Positions 39,273 through 41,670 of a DNA stretch of 41,670 nt are shown here, piece after piece; position 1 is the first letter of the stretch, and each line of letters starts with the position of its first letter. The DNA is from Clostridia bacterium (GTDB taxonomy: Bacteria; Bacillota; Clostridia; Oscillospirales; Acutalibacteraceae). The DNA lies in the NCBI GenBank assembly GCA_017416485.1, contig JAFQCH010000014.1, positions 1-41,670 on the forward strand, read 5' to 3'. The position numbers and the translations under genes were made by a program. The notes below the pieces were generated by a model. The model made no database searches. It saw only the letters and a list, made by a program, of their open reading frames with translations, and was not told where the DNA came from.

Positions 39273-39542
39273 TCAGATATGGTGCATGGTGTTGAAAATA
39301 TCTTCATGCATAGCAGTGACAACGAGACCTCTTTCATCGCCGTATGCGGCAAGAATATCAACAAAATCCGAAAACGGGATGGTCAGTGCATCAATATCGG
39401 CAAGCATGATCATCGCAAAGTATTCACTCAAAACACTCTGTGTGATGTCAAGAATATTTGCACCTTTGTCAGCACACAGCGTGCTGACACCTGCAATGAT
39501 GCCTACATTGTCTTTGCCTGTAACGGTAATAACAGCTTTCAT
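39273..39542 (-). CDS. UPF0237 ACT-domain protein
   Basis: The 89-residue protein is a single ACT domain, MKAVITVTGKDNVGIIAGVS with the usual beta-alpha-beta pattern and a GANILDITQSV second segment. Family members (UPF0237) bind small ligands, probably amino acids. It is first in an operon with the UPF0210 gene. Confidence 0.94.
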   Translation of the reverse strand: MKAVITVTGKDNVGIIAGVSTLCADKGANILDITQSVLSEYFAMIMLADIDALTIPFSDFVDILAAYGDERGLVVTAMHEDIFNTMHHI

Positions 39543-39577
39543 ATATAAAACTCCAATATATTATTTTACATCATAAC

Positions 39578-39606
39578 ATTTTACACCATTTTCAGGCAAT
39601 AATCAA
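39578..39606 (-). promoter_or_regulatory. Promoter of the UPF0237-UPF0210 operon
   Basis: On the minus strand TTGATT (complement 39601-39606), 17 bp, TAAAAT (complement 39578-39583). Confidence 0.7.
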
Positions 39607-39633
39607 TAAGAATCAAGAAAAATTTAAGGTTCG

Positions 39634-39662
39634 TTGACTTTTTTTTCTTTTCATTGTAATAT
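39634..39662 (+). promoter_or_regulatory. Promoter of folP-folB-folK
   Basis: TTGACT (39634-39639), 17 bp, TAATAT (39657-39662). A GGGAGG ribosome site (39671-39676) precedes folP. Confidence 0.8.
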
Positions 39663-39683
39663 AAGGAAAACGGGAGGTGCATT

Positions 39684-40490
39684 ATGCAACATTTTGAGTG
39701 TCGCGGAAAACACTATTATAATGATAAAATATATATAATGGGAATTCTCAATGTCACCCCCGATTCTTTTTCGGACGGCGGCAGATTTTTTGCTGTTGAA
39801 GATGCTGTGTGTCAGGCTTTGAAAATGCAGGAGGAAGGGGCGAATTTTATTGATATCGGTGCTGTTTCCACCCGACCGGGTGCAACGTTTGTGTCAGAGC
39901 AGGAAGAAATTGACAGATTGCTCCCCGTGTTACGAGCCTTGCAGGGGAAATTGAAAATCCCGATTTCGGTTGATACCTTCCGCCCGACTGTGGCAGAACT
40001 TGCTTTGCTGAACGGGGCGGATATCATCAACCATGTCGGTGATTTTTCGGAAGATATGGCAAAAGTCATCAGCAAATACCGTGCGGGCTGGATTGCCGTG
40101 CATACGGTCGGTGCATCTGCAAACGAAGTTGAATATCCCGATGGGGTTGTGCCGGCCGTGCAGATATTTATAGATGATTATTATATTAAAGCAACTTCAT
40201 TGGGTGTCTTGCCGCAACAACTGATGTTTGATCCCGGATTCGGTTTTTCCAAAAATACCGCACAGAACAAAGAGCTGCTTGATAATCTCGAAAAATTTGA
40301 CACGCACGGTTCGTTTCTGATGACGGCGTTATCCCGCAAACGGTTTGTCGGGGAACTTACAAATGTAAAAGAACCTGCTGAACGGTTGCAAGGTACATTG
40401 TTGTTTGACCGTATCGCAAGCGAAAAGGGAAGTTGCATTGTGCGTGTGCATGATGTCAAGGAGCACAAAGAAATGTTTGAAAGGATTTGA
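39684..40490 (+). CDS. folP: Dihydropteroate synthase
   Basis: FolP joins 4-aminobenzoate to hydroxymethyl-dihydropterin diphosphate, the sulfonamide-sensitive step of folate synthesis. The 268-residue protein shows MGILNVTPDSFSDGG (19-33), GAVSTRPGA, SVDTFRPTVAE, MFDPGFGFSKN and SRKRFVGEL in order. In most bacteria the second motif reads GGxSTRPG; here GAVSTRPGA has Ala for the second Gly. It heads a three-gene folate operon, 7 bp before folB. Confidence 0.96.
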   Translation: MQHFECRGKHYYNDKIYIMGILNVTPDSFSDGGRFFAVEDAVCQALKMQEEGANFIDIGAVSTRPGATFVSEQEEIDRLLPVLRALQGKLKIPISVDTFRPTVAELALLNGADIINHVGDFSEDMAKVISKYRAGWIAVHTVGASANEVEYPDGVVPAVQIFIDDYYIKATSLGVLPQQLMFDPGFGFSKNTAQNKELLDNLEKFDTHGSFLMTALSRKRFVGELTNVKEPAERLQGTLLFDRIASEKGSCIVRVHDVKEHKEMFERI

Positions 40491-40497
40491 CTTATTT

Positions 40498-40860
40498 ATG
40501 GATAAAATAATAATAAATAATCTTCATATATTTGCATACCACGGTGTCAATCCCGAAGAAAAAGAAGACGGACAGAATTTTTATTTGGATATTGTCTGTA
40601 CTGCAGTCCTTGGTACAGCCGGGCAGACGGATGACCTGAACGATACTGTCAATTATGCAAAAATTGTCAAAGCAGTCACGAAAGTATTTACAGAAAATAA
40701 ATATGACCTCATTGAACGTGCCGCACAGGTCGTGGCGGATTGTGTGCTTGAGCAATTTGAAAAAGTGCAAACCGTAAAAGTAACTTTGCGCAAACCCGAA
40801 GCACCCGTCAAAGCGGATTTCGGTTTTGTTGCAGTGGAAATTGAAAGGAGCAGAGCATAA
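40498..40860 (+). CDS. folB: Dihydroneopterin aldolase
   Basis: FolB cleaves dihydroneopterin to hydroxymethyl-dihydropterin. From ATG 40498 the product has 120 residues, the normal length, starting MDKIIINNLHIFAYHGVNPEE with the conserved HGV/NPEE substrate segment. Later DTVNYAKIVKAV, LIERAAQVVAD and KPEAPVKADF are conserved. A longer in-frame start at 40405 would overlap folP deeply and is rejected. The stop overlaps the folK start (TAATG). Confidence 0.95.
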   Translation: MDKIIINNLHIFAYHGVNPEEKEDGQNFYLDIVCTAVLGTAGQTDDLNDTVNYAKIVKAVTKVFTENKYDLIERAAQVVADCVLEQFEKVQTVKVTLRKPEAPVKADFGFVAVEIERSRA

Positions 40861-41333
40861 TGGCAATTGCATATTTAGGTCTTGGTGCAAATTTAGGTGA
40901 TGCCGCACAGCAACTTGCAAAAGCTGTGGATGCACTCAATCATGTGCCGATGCTGTCGGTGGATGCTATTTCTCCGTATTATGTGACAGCCCCTGTCGGC
41001 TATCTCGATCAACCTGATTTTATCAACCAGTGTGTCAGGGTATCCTGCGATCTGAGCCCCGAAGCATTGCTTGGTGTTTGTCTCGGAATTGAATCTGCAC
41101 TCGGCAGAGAACGCACATTCCGCAATGCACCCCGTATAATTGATATAGATGTTCTGCTTTTTGAAGGACAGGAAAGGGATCGTGAAGAACTCACCTTGCC
41201 GCATCTGCGTTTGTTTGAACGTGCATTTGCACTGGTGCCGCTGCAAGATATATTGCTTGCTGACAGCATGTATGCACAAGCGATTGTGGGTGCTCTTGAA
41301 GCAGTCGATAAAAGCGGTGTCAGGCGGCTGTAA
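40860..41333 (+). CDS. folK: HPPK (hydroxymethyl-dihydropterin diphosphokinase)
   Basis: FolK pyrophosphorylates the FolB product to make the FolP substrate. The 157-residue protein has YLGLGANLGD (5-14), a VTAPVGYLDQPDFIN pterin-binding segment and RERTFRNAPRIIDIDVLLF (magnesium-binding DxD), then LPHLRLFERAFALVPL. It completes folP-folB-folK. No terminator is seen before the next promoters. Confidence 0.96.
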   Translation: MAIAYLGLGANLGDAAQQLAKAVDALNHVPMLSVDAISPYYVTAPVGYLDQPDFINQCVRVSCDLSPEALLGVCLGIESALGRERTFRNAPRIIDIDVLLFEGQERDREELTLPHLRLFERAFALVPLQDILLADSMYAQAIVGALEAVDKSGVRRL

Positions 41334-41406
41334 AAGAATGGAACTGATACCCCCGGCACCGTTTTAAGAAACGACAAAAAGAATTAAAAAAACTTCAAAA
41401 AAGGTA

Positions 41407-41435
41407 TTGACAAAGGTCGAAAAATAGTGTATAAC
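41407..41435 (+). promoter_or_regulatory. rRNA operon promoter P1
   Basis: TTGACA (41407-41412), 17 bp, TATAAC (41430-41435), preceded by A-tract sequence like an UP element. Confidence 0.8.
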
Positions 41436-41573
41436 TAACGAGCATTGAGGAACACACCGAAGAGCGAAAAAACCGAAGACCGAGCAGGAAACCGCAGGGT
41501 GCGGAGAAACGCCGAACGGAGAGAGGTTAAGAAAGAACTTAAAAAACTTTTTGAAAAAAGTTTAAAAAAGTAC

Positions 41574-41602
41574 TTGACAAACGCTTTGAGATGTGCTAAT
41601 AT
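41574..41602 (+). promoter_or_regulatory. rRNA operon promoter P2
   Basis: TTGACA (41574-41579), 17 bp, TAATAT (41597-41602), preceded by an A/T-rich stretch of phased A and T tracts. Confidence 0.85.
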
Positions 41603-41670
41603 AGTCAGGCACTCGCGAGAGGGCACTCAAGAGAGAGTCGGCAAGCGAGACACGGACCTTGAAAATTAAA
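41603..41670 (+). other. Leader of a probable rRNA operon (continues past the window)
   Basis: Tandem strong promoters followed by a purine-rich leader ending GGACCTTGAAAATTAAA match the pre-16S leaders of clostridia. The 16S gene itself is outside the window, so this is inferred. An open frame over 41445-41669 is an accident of the purine-rich sequence. Confidence 0.65.

Noticed and set aside
41445..41669. 74-codon frame at the right edge
   Set aside because: It overlaps tandem rRNA-type promoters and a purine-rich leader; the product is a low-complexity Arg/Glu/Lys string.
1..41670. CRISPR arrays or complete prophage modules
   Set aside because: No regularly spaced repeat-spacer units, cas-like genes or phage structural genes were seen.

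Overview
The window looks like chromosomal DNA of a low-to-mid GC gut Firmicute of class Clostridia, probably Oscillospiraceae/Ruminococcaceae-like. The reasons are consensus sigma-A promoters (TTGACA-17-TATAAT) and AGGAGG ribosome sites, secreted BspA-type leucine-rich and dockerin proteins, an AgrC/LytTR pair, UPF0237/UPF0210, a PnrA-type nucleoside importer with xpt, and a clostridial Cys-rich C-terminal tail. No species can be named from sequence alone.

Layout. 1-165: right end of an IS1182-like element. 230-2994: a tRNA-Pro locus rearranged by mobile DNA. Two nearly identical direct repeats of about 290 bp, each with a tRNA-Pro 3' half, a terminator and a chimeric tRNA-like structure, flank a 2.1-kb cassette with a serine recombinase, a zinc-ribbon/SHOCT protein and a small HTH protein. 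The intact tRNA-Pro is at 2918-2994. 3205-7040: heterodimeric ABC exporter. 7283-9379: secreted LRR protein with an internal dockerin. 9599-10201: family 4 uracil-DNA glycosylase. 10497-11519: cell-wall-anchored cohesin-like protein with Ser/Asn/Glu repeats. 11819-15553: divergent carbohydrate block (propeller/alpha-barrel protein; GH43-like protein and HAD hydrolase). 15677-18896: nadA-nadB-nadC, then a small membrane protein. 25101-19408 (minus): xpt, PnrA-like lipoprotein and a three-gene nucleoside ABC transporter in one operon. 25550-28411: second dockerin protein. 28517-29350: uppP.

29367-29831 holds a compact type I toxin-antitoxin-like locus: a 34-codon membrane peptide, a convergent antisense RNA with a perfect promoter, and a shared bidirectional terminator. 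The mRNA ends can pair with each other, and two GC-rich palindromes bracket the locus. 29896-31740: secreted protein with the Cys-rich tail. 32170-33812: AT-rich two-gene ATPase/TOPRIM cassette resembling RloA/RloB, AbiL and PARIS defence systems. 33950-35997: LytTR regulator with an AgrC-like kinase whose catalytic domain is frameshifted at a run of 12 C. 36158-37867: secreted ceramidase-like hydrolase. 37899-39542: UPF0237/UPF0210 pair. 39684-41333: folP-folB-folK. The window ends in tandem promoters and a leader typical of an rRNA operon that starts just beyond the edge.

The parts most worth following up are the type I toxin locus, the tRNA-Pro recombinase cassette with its inverted-repeat promoters, the homopolymer-switched kinase, the ATPase/TOPRIM pair and the cohesin/dockerin surface set. 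All assignments come from reading motifs; no database search was run.
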